The translations under genes and the position numbers were made by a program. The notes below the pieces were generated by a model. That model was not told the origin of the DNA, ran no database searches, and saw only the letters and a program-made list of their open reading frames with translations. A DNA stretch of 64,000 nucleotides from Phascolarctobacterium sp. (GTDB lineage: Bacteria > Bacillota > Negativicutes > Acidaminococcales > Acidaminococcaceae), in the NCBI GenBank assembly GCA_017623055.1, contig JAGAPX010000018.1, positions 79,281-143,280 on the forward strand, read 5' to 3'. This document shows positions 15,730-23,930 of the stretch, piece by piece; position 1 is the first letter of the stretch; each line of letters opens with the position of its first letter.

Positions 15730-16935
15730 TTAATATAAGGGTTCTTCTTTGGTTTCGGAACGATCTACAACTACAGTTACCGCTGCGTCACCAGTTACGT
15801 TAACAGAAGTACGCGGCATATCCAGAATACGGTCGATACCTGCGATAAGAGCAGAACCTTCGAGGGGAAGACCAAGAGCGGTTAAAATCATGGTCAACAT
15901 GATGAAGCCTGCACCCGGAACGCCTGCAGTACCGATGGAAGCAAGGGTACCGGTAAGCATGATAGTAATGTATTGTGCGCCAGTAAGTTCAACGCCGTAG
16001 ATTTGTGCTACGAACAGTGCGCATACACCTTGGTACAGTGCGGTACCGTCCATGTTAATGGTTGCACCAAGCGGAAGTACGAAGGAAGAAATGTTTTGGC
16101 TTACGCCCATTTTACGCATGCAGTCCATGGTCAGCGGCAGAGTGCCGGAGGAAGAGCAAGAGGAGAATGCCAAAAGGGAAGCAGGAGCAACGCCTTTGAA
16201 AAATTCCATGGGAGACATTTTGCCAAGAGTTGCAACCAGTGCACCGTAAACGATGATTGCGTGGAGCAAGCAGCCTACGTATACGCAGATGATAACTTTG
16301 AGGAGCGGAAGGAGAACTGCAGGACCATTTGCTGCAACTACCGGAGTAATCAAACCGAACACGCCAAAGGGAGCGAAGCTCATGATGATTGCTACCATTT
16401 TGTAGCAAACTTCTGCCAAACCGTCGATGGTGTTTTTCAAAGCTTCTGCTTTTTCACCAACTGCTACGATACCAACGCCAACGAAAAGTGCGAAGAGGAT
16501 GATTTGCAGCATATTAGCTTTAACCATTGCGCCAAGCGGGTTGGTCGGGAAAATATCGATGATAACTTTCATAATGGGCGGAGCTGCTTTAGCAGTTACT
16601 TTCAAACCTTCAGTGGACATATTCAAGCCAGCACCCGGTTCTACCAGAACACCAAAAGCGATACCAAGAGCGATTGCAAAAGCGGTGGTAATCAAATAGA
16701 GCGCTACAGTTTTCAACCCAACGCGTCCCAATTTGCGAACGTCGCCCAAGCCACAAACACCCATAACAAGAGAGGAGAATACCAGAGGTACGATAACCAT
16801 CTTAATAAGATTCATAAAGATGGTACCCAAAGGTCCAATCCAAGCCTTAGCAAATGCAGCACCTTCTGCGCCCAGTTGCAAGCCAGCAATAATACCAAGA
16901 CCTAAAGCGATTAAAATTTTGGTTGACAAGTTCAT
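15730..16935 (-). CDS. Dicarboxylate/amino acid:cation symporter (DAACS, GltP/DctA family)
   Basis: A 401-residue inner-membrane secondary transporter with about eight transmembrane segments and two re-entrant loops. Family motifs: the serine-rich loop AFSSCSSSGTLPLTMDCM, TINMDGTALYQG, and MTILTALGLP with AGIDRILDMPRTSVNVTGD near the end. Substrates in this family are glutamate, aspartate, serine/threonine or C4-dicarboxylates with sodium or protons. A C4-dicarboxylate would suit a succinate-using Negativicute, but that is a guess. The ATG at 16935 follows AGGGGG. The gene stands alone between two terminators. Confidence 0.9.
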   Translation of the reverse strand: MNLSTKILIALGLGIIAGLQLGAEGAAFAKAWIGPLGTIFMNLIKMVIVPLVFSSLVMGVCGLGDVRKLGRVGLKTVALYLITTAFAIALGIAFGVLVEPGAGLNMSTEGLKVTAKAAPPIMKVIIDIFPTNPLGAMVKANMLQIILFALFVGVGIVAVGEKAEALKNTIDGLAEVCYKMVAIIMSFAPFGVFGLITPVVAANGPAVLLPLLKVIICVYVGCLLHAIIVYGALVATLGKMSPMEFFKGVAPASLLAFSSCSSSGTLPLTMDCMRKMGVSQNISSFVLPLGATINMDGTALYQGVCALFVAQIYGVELTGAQYITIMLTGTLASIGTAGVPGAGFIMLTMILTALGLPLEGSALIAGIDRILDMPRTSVNVTGDAAVTVVVDRSETKEEPLY

Positions 16936-16983
16936 AAACAAACCCCCTAACAATAATTTTTACAAAATTATTTCTTGCTCCGT

Positions 16984-17032
16984 ATTATAGCAAAAAACTT
17001 TACAAAAATCTCATTTTTAGTGTATGTATACA
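16984..17032 (-). promoter_or_regulatory. Symporter promoter region with a TGTATACA palindrome
   Basis: An extended -10, TGC followed by TATAAT (16989-16984), faces the symporter gene; no clear -35 is visible. TGTATACA lies at 17025-17032, 41 bases upstream of the -10. On the plus strand it reads TGTATACAGTATT, and the same 13 bases occur in the ispE promoter. Confidence 0.5.
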
Positions 17033-17072
17033 GTATTTCTGAAAAGTTTTGCATAGGCAACATTTTCTCGAG

Positions 17073-17110
17073 CAAAAACAAAGACACCCTGCGCAAACAC
17101 AAGGTGTCTT
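17073..17110 (-). terminator. Terminator after pdxK/thiD
   Basis: AAGACACC/GGTGTCTT followed on the minus strand by TTTGTTTTTG, 14 bases after the kinase stop. Confidence 0.85.
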
Positions 17111-17123
17111 GAAATTTTAAAAG

Positions 17124-17939
17124 TTATTTTAAAGATTTTTTGTAAGCCGCGTGATTAGTGCAACCGCTAAATTGATTCAGCTCAAAAGAATGACGAAGTG
17201 CTTCGGTGATAAAAGCTTTAGCTTGCGCCACAGCATCTTCCACACTTAAGCCATTTGCCAAGCCTGCAGTAATCGCCGCCGAATAAGTGCAGCCTGCACC
17301 GTGGTTATAGGAAGGATAAATTTTCTTTGCGGACATCTCTTTAAATTCTTTGCCGTCATAGAAAACATCTACCGCTTCGTCCCGTTCCATGCGTTCGCCA
17401 CCTTTGATAACAACGCATTTCGCACCCAGCTCCTTAATACGACCTGCCGCTTCCTTGATTTCGTCCAAGGAATTTACTTTAGGCATATCCGCCAAGTAAG
17501 CAGCTTCGATGGTGTTAGGAGTAATGACATCTGCTCGTTTCACCAAATACTTTTTAATGGCAGCAGCTGCATCGGGTACCATAATGGCGTCAATACCCTT
17601 GCATACCATTACAGGATCGATAACAACATTTTTCAGGCTGTAGCGGTCAATACTTTTAGCAACTAATTCTACCAAATCTGCACTGCCCAGCATACCAGTC
17701 TTCATGGCGTCAATACCAATGCCATCCAAGATAGTTTCCAGTTGTTTTTCGATGATGTGCATCTCAATCGGGTACACATTGTGGAACCAGTTATTGTGCG
17801 GATCCATAGTGACAATAACTGTCAGAGCTGTCATGCCATAAACGCCCAGCTCTTGGAAAGTTTTTAAATCGGCTTCCATGCCTGCACCGCCGCTAGTATC
17901 GCTACCAGCGATGGTCATCGCTTTACGCATTGCACACAT
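17124..17939 (-). CDS. pdxK: Pyridoxal/hydroxymethylpyrimidine kinase (PdxK/ThiD family)
   Basis: A 271-residue ribokinase-fold enzyme that phosphorylates pyridoxal/pyridoxine or HMP. Motifs: TIAGSDTSGGAGMEADLKTF at the start, IDAMKTGMLGS, VVIDPVMVCKG, TPNTIEAAYL, VIKGG, and the phosphate-binding NHGAGCTYSAAITAG. The last motif, with cysteine after GAG, is typical of the Firmicute PdxK group that is often labelled ThiD. I therefore prefer the vitamin B6 salvage role, with moderate certainty between the two. No other thiamine gene is near. The ATG at 17939 follows AGAGGGG. Confidence 0.85.
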   Translation of the reverse strand: MCAMRKAMTIAGSDTSGGAGMEADLKTFQELGVYGMTALTVIVTMDPHNNWFHNVYPIEMHIIEKQLETILDGIGIDAMKTGMLGSADLVELVAKSIDRYSLKNVVIDPVMVCKGIDAIMVPDAAAAIKKYLVKRADVITPNTIEAAYLADMPKVNSLDEIKEAAGRIKELGAKCVVIKGGERMERDEAVDVFYDGKEFKEMSAKKIYPSYNHGAGCTYSAAITAGLANGLSVEDAVAQAKAFITEALRHSFELNQFSGCTNHAAYKKSLK

Positions 17940-17972
17940 AAAGCATTCCCCTCTTTTCTCGTGGTTAAGTAC

Positions 17973-18332
17973 TTAACCAAATATTTCAAAAAGCACTATG
18001 GCTAATGCCCCCGGTATTCCAAAGAATCCGGCAATAAGTGCTTTTATGACAGTAATTTTTAACCCAAAACCAACTAAACCGCCAACAAGATTTATCAGCC
18101 ATAGCATAGCTGCGCCTACTAACCCATTCCAAACAAGTTGGAAAGGCAGTTCAAACAACTGCACAACAAACAAAATTAAAATCAAGCCTACGATGTAGGG
18201 CCAGAAAGATGTTAAATCACCAACATCGCCTATTTTGCCCAAAGAGGAACCTACATCTCCAAAGGAATCTAAAAATTCCAAGGAACTAATGGAGTTCCAC
18301 GCATCTTTAGCCATTTTCATTACTTCGTCCAT
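17973..18332 (-). CDS. bofA: BofA-family membrane protein
   Basis: A 119-residue protein whose C-terminal 85 residues form the BofA domain: FWPYIVGLILILFVVQLFEL, NGLVGAAMLWLINLVGG and KITVIKALIAGFFGIPGALA. In Bacillus BofA holds SpoIVFB inactive until pro-sigma-K is cut. The N-terminal 40 residues are hydrophilic and longer than in Bacillus. It follows recR, as in B. subtilis. Whether this organism sporulates cannot be told from the window, so the role may be different. Confidence 0.82.
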   Translation of the reverse strand: MDEVMKMAKDAWNSISSLEFLDSFGDVGSSLGKIGDVGDLTSFWPYIVGLILILFVVQLFELPFQLVWNGLVGAAMLWLINLVGGLVGFGLKITVIKALIAGFFGIPGALAIVLFEIFG

Positions 18333-18350
18333 AAGTTACCCCTCCCTTTC

Positions 18351-18950
18351 TTACATTTCGCGCCTATTTTCCAAAGCGCGGGACAAGGTTACTTCATCTG
18401 CGTATTCCAAATCGCCGCCAACGGGCAAGCCATGCGCAATACGGCTCACCTTAATGCCAACGGGTTTTAAAAGCTGTGCCAGATAAGTAGCAGTAGCTTC
18501 GCCCTCCACGTCAGAATTTGTAGCGATGATAATCTCGCTGACACTTTCTTTTTGCAAACGTTGGAACAATTCACGGATACGCAAATTATCAGGACCAATA
18601 CCATCTAATGGAGAAAGCACACCGTGAAGCACGTGGTACAAGCCGTGATAGCCCCTACTACGCTCCATGGCAGCAATGTCTTGCGGCTGCTCCACTACGC
18701 ACACGGTAAACTTATCGCGGGTAGGGTCAGCACACACTTCACAAACCTCACCGTCCGTCAAGTTAAAGCAGGAACGGCAGTAGTGAATTTGCTCCTTAGC
18801 ATTGGTCAAGGCCTGCGCCAAACGACGCACGTCCTCTTCCGACATATCAATAATATGATAAGCAAGGCGCATGGCAGTCTTGGAGCCTATGCCCGGCAAG
18901 CGGCGCAATTGCTCGTGAAGATTTGCCAAAGGCCTAATCATTCTTGCCAT
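18351..18950 (-). CDS. recR: Recombination protein RecR
   Basis: Part of the RecFOR complex, which loads RecA onto gapped DNA. At 199 residues it has normal length. It contains the helix-hairpin-helix [18 protein letters not shown], the four-cysteine zinc finger [16 protein letters not shown], and a Toprim domain with [14 protein letters not shown] and [14 protein letters not shown]. The C-terminus ends [16 protein letters not shown], as the family does. It starts one base after the ybaB stop, so the two are translated together. Confidence 0.97.
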   Translation of the reverse strand: MARMIRPLANLHEQLRRLPGIGSKTAMRLAYHIIDMSEEDVRRLAQALTNAKEQIHYCRSCFNLTDGEVCEVCADPTRDKFTVCVVEQPQDIAAMERSRGYHGLYHVLHGVLSPLDGIGPDNLRIRELFQRLQKESVSEIIIATNSDVEGEATATYLAQLLKPVGIKVSRIAHGLPVGGDLEYADEVTLSRALENRREM

Positions 18951-18951
18951 A

Positions 18952-19278
18952 TTACATACCGGGCAGTTTCATGCCACCGGTAATTTTAGCCATTTCTTTT
19001 TCAGACATTTCGTCAGCTTGACGGATGCCTTCGTTAACTGCGGAAACAATCATATCTTCCAGCATTTCGATGTCGTCAACATCTACTGCGTCCGGATTAA
19101 TTTTGATAGAAACCAATTCTTTGCGACCGCTAACAACTACGGTTACAGCGCCACCACCAACAGTAGCTTCTACAGTACGTTTTTTAAGTTCTTCTTGTGC
19201 CTTCAACATTTCGTTTTGCATTTTTTGAACTTTTTTCATCATTGCTTGCATATTGCCCATGCCGCCACCAGGAAACAT
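18952..19278 (-). CDS. Nucleoid-associated protein YbaB/EbfC
   Basis: A 108-residue dimeric DNA-binding protein. The start [20 protein letters not shown], the glycine-rich [11 protein letters not shown] and the ending [10 protein letters not shown] are family hallmarks. It sits between dnaX and recR, the conserved arrangement in bacteria. AAGGAGG lies before the ATG. Confidence 0.96.
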   Translation of the reverse strand: MFPGGGMGNMQAMMKKVQKMQNEMLKAQEELKKRTVEATVGGGAVTVVVSGRKELVSIKINPDAVDVDDIEMLEDMIVSAVNEGIRQADEMSEKEMAKITGGMKLPGM

Positions 19279-19312
19279 AATAAAATTCCTCCTTAAATTT
19301 ACATTTTAATTT

Positions 19313-21103
19313 TTACAGTTCTTTTAGGGTGCCACCAAAAACATTGTGAGCCTTCTTAACCGCGTCAGGTACGTTTTCAACATTTACCTGGGGCAAAGGA
19401 GCCTCTTCTTTTTTCACCGGAGCTTTCGCCACGGGTTTAGCCGCACCGGGTACAATACATTCCAGTTTGATGGCTTGCCTTGCGATACGCAAAAGCACAT
19501 CCTCAAAAACCTTCCTGTAATCATCTTTATTCATACGGTCGCATTGGAAAGCTGCCTTAAAGCCAACTCGCAACACGCCGTTGACATAACTAACTACTTT
19601 ACCGCCTTTGGCACAGGATACCATAGCGATTTTCTTTTCAGCGGATAAGATTTCTAAAGCTTTGTTCCAATACTCTTCGCCAGTTGCAAAGTCACCGCCG
19701 AACTCTTCCACCTCTACAACTTGGGCTTGAGCTTTTGGTAAATCCGTCAATGCAAAAGCAAGAGTTTTTGCCTGCACAGGCTTTGCTCCCATTGGGAAAG
19801 TTGCCTGCTCTTTCGGAGTAGAAGCTTTCATTTTTGGAACTTCTTCTGCTTTTTGGAAAGAAGCTTTCGGTTTGGGAAGCTCTTGTCTAATTTCAGAAGG
19901 AGCATTAGATTTTGGAACACTGCGTTCCATTTTGGCAGGAGCTTCTTGTTTTGCAAAGGTTATTCCGCTTGCCAAACGTTTTTCCAGTTCTTCTACCCTC
20001 ATCGCCAAAGCAGCAAGAGTACTGCCTTCTTGACGGCACAAGTCAAACAAGCACAGCTCTGCGGTAATGCGAGGACGTACTGTCCAACGCAACTCGCTTA
20101 GCCCTGCGTGCAAGCGTTCTTCCGCCGCCAGCAATCTATCATTACTAAAAAGAGGTGCATTTTCTGAAAGAGCCTCTTCTGTATCTGTCAAATAAACCTC
20201 TTGATAAGAAGGTGCTGCCTTGTATAGAAGCAAAGCGCGGAAATATTCTGCCAGCTCCGTCAAAACTTGACGCACGTCCTTACCCTGTTCCAAAAGGAAA
20301 TTAAGCTTCGCCAAGGTTGCTGATAAATCTTGCTTACCAATGGCACCAACAAGCTGGCGCAAAGTTTCGCGACCAACAATGCCCAACACCTCACGAACGG
20401 TAGCAGCAGTAATCTGCTGAGCCATTACACCACATTGGTCAAGAAGGCTAAGCGCATCACGCATACCACCTTCGGACTGAATAGCGATTAAACGCAAGGC
20501 TTCCCTATCAGCGTTGATACCGCTTTTTTCCGCAACTATCGCCAAATGGTCAGTAATTTCTTCCACGGTTACACGACGGAAGTCAAAGCGTTGACAGCGA
20601 GAATGAATGGTCGCAGGAATTTTGTGAGGATCCGTCGTCGCCAGAATAAAAATTACGTGGGCAGGCGGTTCCTCCAAGGTTTTCAAAAGCGCATTAAAAG
20701 CTTCTGTAGAAAGCATATGCACTTCGTCTATGATGAAAACCTTGTATCTGCCGTTGACAGGAGAGTAAGCTGTTTGGTCTCGTAAAGATTTTATTTCATC
20801 AATACCACGATTGGAGGCTGCGTCAATTTCGATAACGTCCATGGAAGCGCCTGCTGCAATACGCTCACAGTTAAGGCACTCGCCACAGGGATGAGCAGTA
20901 GGTCCCTTATCGCAGTTAAGCGCCTTGGCTAAAATGCGCGCCGTACTGGTCTTACCTGTACCGCGAGGTCCTGTAAACAAATAAGCGTGAGCAATTCTGC
21001 CACTTGCCAAAGCGTTGGACAATGCAGTTTTAACAGCGTGCTGTCCAACAAGAGTATCAAAATCTTGAGGACGCCATCTGCGGTATAACGCTACATAAGC
21101 CAT
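19313..21103 (-). CDS. dnaX: DNA polymerase III subunits gamma/tau (DnaX)
   Basis: ATPase of the clamp loader, 596 residues. Residues 1-240 hold the AAA+ module: Walker A TGPRGTGKTSTARIL, a zinc-binding set CDKGPTAHPCGECLNC, Walker B VFIIDEVHML and sensor 1 FILATTD. The lid and collar domains follow up to about residue 370. Residues about 385-455 form a proline, lysine and alanine-rich linker, before a C-terminal tau-specific domain. I see no slippery frameshift site, so gamma is not obviously made. GGAGCG lies upstream of the ATG. It leads the dnaX-ybaB-recR-bofA group. Confidence 0.96.
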   Translation of the reverse strand: MAYVALYRRWRPQDFDTLVGQHAVKTALSNALASGRIAHAYLFTGPRGTGKTSTARILAKALNCDKGPTAHPCGECLNCERIAAGASMDVIEIDAASNRGIDEIKSLRDQTAYSPVNGRYKVFIIDEVHMLSTEAFNALLKTLEEPPAHVIFILATTDPHKIPATIHSRCQRFDFRRVTVEEITDHLAIVAEKSGINADREALRLIAIQSEGGMRDALSLLDQCGVMAQQITAATVREVLGIVGRETLRQLVGAIGKQDLSATLAKLNFLLEQGKDVRQVLTELAEYFRALLLYKAAPSYQEVYLTDTEEALSENAPLFSNDRLLAAEERLHAGLSELRWTVRPRITAELCLFDLCRQEGSTLAALAMRVEELEKRLASGITFAKQEAPAKMERSVPKSNAPSEIRQELPKPKASFQKAEEVPKMKASTPKEQATFPMGAKPVQAKTLAFALTDLPKAQAQVVEVEEFGGDFATGEEYWNKALEILSAEKKIAMVSCAKGGKVVSYVNGVLRVGFKAAFQCDRMNKDDYRKVFEDVLLRIARQAIKLECIVPGAAKPVAKAPVKKEEAPLPQVNVENVPDAVKKAHNVFGGTLKEL

Positions 21104-21160
21104 AAAGGGACGCTCCTTTCGTGAAGTCTTCTAATCCTTATAATTATATTATAAACGCCA

Positions 21161-21196
21161 GAAAAAGAAAAGCACTGACTTTTCCAAAGTCAGTGC
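21161..21196 (-). terminator. Terminator of the SRP RNA gene
   Basis: GCACTGACTTT/AAAGTCAGTGC followed on the minus strand by TTTTCTTTTTC, just after the SRP RNA. Confidence 0.85.
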
Positions 21197-21203
21197 ATAA
21201 AAA

Positions 21204-21338
21204 ATTCTCTGCACAATCGTGAGACCGGGCACCCCTGCGGCACATGATAGTATCCGCTTAAGGCTGCTACCTTCCGATCCTGACCTGGTTCACGGGCTAC
21301 CATTGCGCAGGACCCGACCCCACGATTCTACAGAGAAT
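21204..21338 (-). ncRNA. ffs: Signal recognition particle RNA (small bacterial type)
   Basis: The RNA component of the signal recognition particle that binds Ffh. The minus strand contains the conserved tip GGTCAGGATCGGAAGGTAGC, close to the consensus with the GGAA tetraloop, and the flanks GGGTCCTGCGCAATGGTAGC and GGGGTGCCCGGT. The ends AATTCTCTG and CAGAGAATT pair, closing a long hairpin. It lies upstream of dnaX, as scr does in B. subtilis. The exact ends are estimates. Confidence 0.95.
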
Positions 21339-21340
21339 TA

Positions 21341-21363
21341 AAAAAGCCGCTTGCTGCGGCACG
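21341..21363 (-). terminator. Terminator of the tRNA-Ser gene
   Basis: GCCGC/GCGGC with a TTGCT loop followed by six T on the minus strand, nine bases after the tRNA. Confidence 0.85.
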
Positions 21364-21371
21364 TTTTTAAG

Positions 21372-21462
21372 TGGCGGAGAGAGAGGGATTCGAACCCTCG
21401 GTACGCTTATCACGTACACACGCTTTCCAGGCGTGCACCTTCAACCGCTCGGTCATCTCTCC
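21372..21462 (-). tRNA. tRNA-Ser (anticodon GGA)
   Basis: A 91-base type II tRNA with encoded CCA. The acceptor arms GGAGAGA and TCTCTCC pair and are followed by GCCA. The anticodon arm is GCCTGGAAAGC, with GGA reading UCC and UCU. The T arm GAGGGTTCGAATCCCTC is complete, and the long variable arm GTACGTGATAAGCGTAC is typical of serine tRNAs. Confidence 0.97.
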
Positions 21463-21599
21463 AAGGTTGAAAACTTTAAACAATTTTCAATTTTGTGCCA
21501 GTACATACGTACTTGCAGTAAAACAACTGCAAGTAGTATTATACTGGCTTTTATTTTTTAAGTCAAGCCTTTTTTACAAAAAATGTTAAAAAATTAACA

Positions 21600-22448
21600 T
21601 CAATCATCTAAAGCATCTTCTGCCGGCAGCAGAAGGATACCGCAAGTAGAATTGAGCACTACGTTTTGCGCAGTACTGCCCATTACCAAGCCTTTTACAA
21701 GACCTGCGCCTGTTTTGGAAATGATGATAAGATTTGCGTGCTCTTGACGGGAAAGATGCACAATCTCCTTAGAAGCCGCACCACGACCAATGCGAAAATC
21801 TGCGTTGATGCCAAAAATCTTCAGCTCGTCAACCAGCTCTTGTAAAAACATACGGGCATTGCCATATTTTTCCCTGTAATCTTCCTTGCTACGGAAGCGT
21901 TCAATAACGTGGACGAAGATTACATTGCCAACAAATTCACGCAAGCCACGCACTACGTTCAATGCAGCCAAGGACTTTTTAGAAAAATCCGTAGGGATAA
22001 GGATGGTGTCTAAAAGTTTGGACTCATCCACTCCGTCATCCTTGCTAATAAACAAGGGCAAAGTTGTCGCACGGGCTAGGTCAAAGGTAGTGCTACCCAT
22101 AAGGGTACTTTTCAAAAAGCCTTTGCCGTGAGATGCAACCATCAGCAAATCAGCTTCGTGTTCTTCACCAGCATCACAAATTGCTTCAAAGGGTTCGTCG
22201 CCAACGGGAGTAATAAGTTTTACATCCTCGTAGCCAGCCTGTTCAAGCTCATTCTTATACCCTTCCAAACGACTATTAACTTTTTTATAGTTACTACCGT
22301 CAGGGTCGGCGTCATCGTCGTCATCAAAAACGTGCGCCAAAACCACTTCAGTTTCTGTGTCGGGGCAAAGGCTGAACAGACACTCGGTAAGATTATCGGA
22401 CTGGGGCGTTAAATCGGTCGCCAGCAGTACCTTTGCGAATGTACTCAT
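21600..22448 (-). CDS. Tandem universal stress protein (two UspA domains)
   Basis: 282 residues made of two UspA domains. The first (residues 1-138) begins KVLLATDLTPQSDN and has an ATP-binding type loop SHGKGFLKSTLMGSTT. The second (from about 145) begins TILIPTDFSKKSLAALNVV and has SKTGAGLVKGLVMGSTAQNV. The GxxG(9)GS-type pattern in both suggests nucleotide binding. An acidic run DDDDDADPDG lies in the first domain. It follows the dehydrogenase genes with a gap of only 12 bases, which suggests a shared transcript under energy stress. Confidence 0.9.
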   Translation of the reverse strand: MSTFAKVLLATDLTPQSDNLTECLFSLCPDTETEVVLAHVFDDDDDADPDGSNYKKVNSRLEGYKNELEQAGYEDVKLITPVGDEPFEAICDAGEEHEADLLMVASHGKGFLKSTLMGSTTFDLARATTLPLFISKDDGVDESKLLDTILIPTDFSKKSLAALNVVRGLREFVGNVIFVHVIERFRSKEDYREKYGNARMFLQELVDELKIFGINADFRIGRGAASKEIVHLSRQEHANLIIISKTGAGLVKGLVMGSTAQNVVLNSTCGILLLPAEDALDD

Positions 22449-22460
22449 CTAAATGCTCCT

Positions 22461-23858
22461 TTAAACGTTAAATACTTTACCAGGATTCAAAATATTGTTA
22501 GGGTCTAAAGATCTCTTGATAGTGCGCATAATCTCCAGCTCTACGGGGTCGGTGTAGGTTTCCATAGCAGCTAACTTTTTAGCGCCAATACCGTGTTCAC
22601 CACTAATGCGTCCACCAAGGCTATAAACATATTCATAAGCTATAGCGTGGAAGCGTTGCAATTCATCTTCCCATTGCTCGTCGCTCATATCGCACTTAAG
22701 AATTTGGAAATGGAGGTTGCCATCGCCAGCGTGAGCAAGACACATCAATTTGAAGTTGTAGTCTTTAGCAACTTCTTGGAGATGTTCAATGCAATCAGCA
22801 ATTTTATCTACGGGAACAACAAGGTCATCAGAAGTGCTAACCTTACTCAAAACGCGAGTACCTTCCAAGCAGTTACGGCGTACTCTCCACACGCGTTCAT
22901 CAGCTTCCAGAACGTCGGTCGCACCACATTGAGTGCAAATCTCGTCCAGCTGTTCCATCTTCATATCCAGCTCGTCTTCGTTAAAGGTTTCTACAGTAAC
23001 GATAACGTAGCTGCCATCTTCATAGTGGGGCAGGCGGATTTCAGTAAAATCACTTGCAGCACGTACGAAGCCATTATCCATAAATTCAATACTGGTGGGG
23101 TTAAGACCAGCTTTAATCAAATTGGGAACAAGGTCAACTGCCTTTTGTACGTCGGTAAATACAGCAAGAATATCCAGCTTGTAGGGGCACATGGGCAAAA
23201 GCTTCAAGGTTGCTTTGGTAATGATACCCAAGGTACCTTCACTACCCATAATAAGTTGGTCAAGGCAGTAGCCAGTGCTACATTTTTTCAGACGATTACC
23301 CAGCTCGGTAATTTCGCCGGTAGGAGTAACTACTTCAATGCTATAAACTTGGTGGCGGGTAGTGCCATAACGAACAGCCTTGTTACCACCTGCGTTAGTA
23401 GCAATGTTACCGCCAATCAAGCAGCTATCTGCACTGCAAGGGTCACCTGCGTAAAGGAAGCCTGCTTCATTAGCCATCTTTTGAATTTCGATGGTGCGAG
23501 CGCCAGCTTCAACTACCATATACATAGCTTCGGTATTCATTTCAATAATCTTGTCCATACGTTCCAACAAAAGGACAATGCCGCCGTGAACGGGCACTGC
23601 ACCGCAGGAAACGCTGGTTCCCGCACTACGAGGAGTTACAGGCACAAGATATTTATTAGCAATTTTCATAACCTCTGCTACTTCTTCAGTGCTACCGGGC
23701 AGTACAACTACTTCCGGCAGATGGTGGTAGCGAGGGTCAGTTTCTTCATCAGTTTTGTAACGGTCTAAAGTTTCTTCGTCAACCTTGACGTTTTCAGCTC
23801 CAAGAGCTTCACGCAGGGCAACAAGAACTTCTTCCGTTACAGGGTTATAAGTGGACAT
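22461..23858 (-). CDS. FAD-linked 2-hydroxyacid dehydrogenase, GlcD/DLD family (copy 1)
   Basis: A 465-residue cytoplasmic flavoprotein of the vanillyl-alcohol oxidase fold. The FAD-binding half has VVVLPGSTEEVAEVMKIANK, TPRSAGTSVSCGAVPV and the motif GGNIATNAGGNKAVRYG. The cap half ends RISGEHGIGAKKLAAMETYT followed by DPNNILNPGKVFNV. Likely substrates are D-lactate, glycolate or another 2-hydroxyacid. The next gene upstream is a clear duplicate. No EtfAB genes are adjacent, so the electron acceptor is open. The gene follows AGGAAC about ten bases before its ATG. Confidence 0.9.
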   Translation of the reverse strand: MSTYNPVTEEVLVALREALGAENVKVDEETLDRYKTDEETDPRYHHLPEVVVLPGSTEEVAEVMKIANKYLVPVTPRSAGTSVSCGAVPVHGGIVLLLERMDKIIEMNTEAMYMVVEAGARTIEIQKMANEAGFLYAGDPCSADSCLIGGNIATNAGGNKAVRYGTTRHQVYSIEVVTPTGEITELGNRLKKCSTGYCLDQLIMGSEGTLGIITKATLKLLPMCPYKLDILAVFTDVQKAVDLVPNLIKAGLNPTSIEFMDNGFVRAASDFTEIRLPHYEDGSYVIVTVETFNEDELDMKMEQLDEICTQCGATDVLEADERVWRVRRNCLEGTRVLSKVSTSDDLVVPVDKIADCIEHLQEVAKDYNFKLMCLAHAGDGNLHFQILKCDMSDEQWEDELQRFHAIAYEYVYSLGGRISGEHGIGAKKLAAMETYTDPVELEIMRTIKRSLDPNNILNPGKVFNV

Positions 23859-23879
23859 TTGGGGACAGTTCCTTTCTTA

Positions 23880-23925
23880 CCCCTCAGTCAGCTTCGCTGA
23901 CAACTCCCCTTTCAGGGGCGCCAAG
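23880..23925. repeat. Double-hairpin intergenic element
   Basis: Between the two dehydrogenase genes lie GTCAGC/GCTGAC (23887-23901) and CCCC/GGGG (23906-23918). Two adjacent compact hairpins in a 72-base gap inside an operon resemble short extragenic palindromic repeats and may affect relative expression. Confidence 0.45.
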
Positions 23926-23930
23926 GGTTA

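Noticed and set aside
15973..16905. Plus-strand reading frame (310 codons) opposite the symporter
   Set aside because: It is antisense to a well-conserved transporter and has no ribosome site or motif.
22593..23768. Plus-strand reading frame (391 codons) opposite the first FAD dehydrogenase
   Set aside because: It covers a gene with clear family motifs, and its own translation has no recognisable domain.
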